Shown: positions 62,026 to 64,000 of the stretch, in pieces
How positions within the stretch are numbered: position 1 is the stretch's first letter
Layout: the number at the start of each line of letters is the position of its first letter
NCBI GenBank assembly: GCA_039881145.1
Contig: JAYKKI010000037.1
Span: 21,357,501-21,421,500, forward strand
Reading direction: 5' to 3'
DNA from: Druceiella hillmani
Taxonomy: Eukaryota > Arthropoda > Insecta > Lepidoptera > Hepialidae
DNA length: 64,000 nucleotides
Made by a program: the position numbers and the translations under genes
Notes under the pieces: generated by a model
The model's database searches: none
What the model saw: the letters and a program-made list of their open reading frames with translations, nothing else
Told to the model about the DNA's origin: nothing

Positions 62026-64000
62026 TTATTTACACATAGATATTATAATAATAAATTTAAAATACATTTATATTAATAACTTAAAATTTGTATATTTTAA
62101 TTTAATGTTTTCGCACGTTATATTTAGCACGTTAAATTTAAATTGTGTGATTAGGATTCTCTGCAATATACCCTCTTATTGAAATTCTTCACTCTTAAAA
62201 CCGCAATGTGTTTTTTTATGAGTAAAAACTCTTGCTGCATGTATTGAAATTGCGAAAAACATATTTAAACTCTAATACCAAAAGCTCTATTTAATGACGT
62301 CACAATTTACTAACTGAACATTAATCATTTACTAATTAAACTGGAATTTTTACTAATTTTACAAAATAACGCAATGATTTAATTGAAGTCATTGTTTTCC
62401 ATTATGCTACAATGTAAATGAACAGAGAGAGTCTAACGATGCTTCCTACCGTATTCAAAAGGTTAGCTTGAATTTTTCATGATTAAATTTTTTACTTCCT
62501 TGTAGCATTTAGAATTAAATAAACGGTCAGTTTTTTAGTTTCTTCAAGAATTAAATTTCTTCATTCAACAGATTCATTCCCAGAATGAATTCTTAACCAG
62601 AATGCATCCTGGGACAAACAAGTGGTATGAAATATTTTCGTTCGGCTATAGTCGGGAGTGACCAGCATTGCAGCAGCGGCTCTGAATATTTTATCTGATG
62701 CACGGACATGCGCGTGGATTACGTTTTATTTACTTTTTTTAGAGCATTCGCACATAGAATGGGTAACGAAATATTATATGGAAGTAAGCATAGAACAAGA
62801 AATCTTCAGTATTTTTTTTGTGTATATCACTATAACATAGTCTTTATTATCGTACGACAGTAGAATTTAGGAAAAATAGTTTTGTTTTGGGTCATGACTA
62901 AAGAACGACAATATTAATATAGCGCGATATGAGTGGTATATTTTAAATCATTTTTGCTTTATGAGTTAATCAAGCATACCTCGTATTTGCCTACGAACAG
63001 AGTAAATGTTTCCATCGTAACTTTATGTGGTGATTAAATTATCAGTATAACAATTAATTACTTAAGTATTATACTAATGAAAATGTTTACATAATTAATT
63101 CGATATGCGACATGCAAAATATTTTGTTGAAAATGTTATCACGTTGTTTAAATAATGCATAATAGCATAGTTTACTCATAGCTAGGATTACCATAATAAT
63201 TATTCATTTCTTGATAAGTTTAATTTGTTGGAATCAATTTTCTAATTTGTTAATTATTAGAGTCAATTTACCAAGTAGGCAGTTGACATCTTGGTATAAT
63301 ATTTTACAAATTTTTCAAATTTTCAAGAGTCCCTTTTTCATATCTGGTATCAAGTGACAAAATTAAATAAATTTTATGTTAATTACGGTACTTAAAAATA
63401 TTTTGATCATTTATGGAACGGAAATAAAAACTAAATAATTTTTTTTAAATTTAATAACGCATTATGGACTAAAGGATAAAAAAGAAATTATTTCGAGAAT
63501 AAACAAGTAGTACAATTTCTTCCTGCTATGGTCGAGTCGAATCTAAGTTTCTAAATTATGATTATAGTTATCTGAGTTTATAAATTATTTGTTTAAACGC
63601 ATATCCACCTCACAATCCCACGAAAGTAGCAGAAGATATTTTTAAAGTATCCTTGTCCTTTTTGTATTTTCTTTGTCCATAGTTTGAATACTAAATTTAT
63701 CGCCATATTAATAAGGTGAATCTTCGGTAAATCTACATCTTTGTATGCAAACGCGAACCCCGTTAAGCTCAATTTGGTATTTTTCCAAAGTTCAGTAATC
63801 GACGATTGCTGAATGCACGGCACCGTTTAAAGGCTATGGTCACTGCTAATGCACATTCTATAAAAGTCAAGCGAGGAGTTGTTTTATAAGATAAACGGAA
63901 AAAATGATACTGGGTTATGGTTGCAATGGCAAAAGTAGGCAAGAAGATATTGATGATAACTTAACATTTATAAATAAATAAATGAACAGGAAAAAAAGTA
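62026..64000. other. Unassigned AT-rich sequence to window end
   Basis: A small patch at 62640-62720 is GC-richer and part of a 60-codon frame (ASIAAAALNILSD-like), but no family is recognised. The minus-strand 76-codon frame 63593-63823 is also unassigned. An (AAAT)n stretch lies at 63973-63984. Confidence 0.45.

Overview
This is an AT-rich eukaryotic window that I read as a gene-poor, transposon-dominated intergenic stretch of an arthropod (probably insect) nuclear genome. The support is indirect: RTE-like LINE remnants, piggyBac-type transposases, a tRNA-derived SINE with an (AAAT)n-type tail, foldback MITEs, and long (TA)n and (AC)n microsatellites. I recognise no host protein-coding gene, rRNA or tRNA gene. 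Almost all open frames of 60-108 codons are chance frames, frames inside repeats, or translated microsatellites.

Layout. 1-13.3 kb: three copies of a foldback MITE (2-225, 6408-6612, 9195-9477) and a minus-strand LINE ORF2 remnant (about 4375-5720) in otherwise plain AT-rich sequence. 13.3-31.8 kb: a nested repeat complex. A 1.94 kb TTAA-flanked piggyBac-like element (13321-15260) is followed by a unit (L, then R) present twice in opposite orientation: L 15265-16892 against 26091-27757, and R2 18166-21285 against the matching part of R3. The inner 3.08 kb of R2 and R3 is nearly identical, while the outer L arms are clearly diverged. A diverged, internally deleted copy (R1) lies left of R2, and another direct copy (R4) runs from 27940 to 31782. 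A THAP-like zinc-finger fragment lies between R2 and R3 and recurs inside the piggyBac-like element.

31.8-37.7 kb: a decayed LINE (coiled-coil ORF1 plus the start of the endonuclease ORF2, 33790-34970), a roughly 99-bp tandem repeat (35880-36220) and two copies of a second foldback family. 39.2-43.5 kb: a second, unrelated piggyBac transposase pseudogene on the minus strand, recognisable from N- to C-terminus. It still has a GC-rich 5' exon, a 48-bp intron and a TTAA end, but a (TA)n tract sits where its catalytic core should be. 44.7 and 61.2 kb: two copies of one tRNA-derived SINE. 52.6-54.2 kb: inverted copies of the 36-37 kb repeat around a 475-bp stretch of different sequence. 60.06-60.87 kb: a roughly 120-bp tandem array split by a decayed copy of the first foldback MITE. 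61.87-62.03 kb: a compound microsatellite arranged as a palindrome.

Nothing here suggests an operon or a working multi-gene system. The most notable features are the inverted duplication with its sharp identity boundary, the THAP-like finger in a TTAA-transposon setting, and the foldback elements with extended ends. All statements rest on reading the sequence by eye; percentages and boundaries are approximate.
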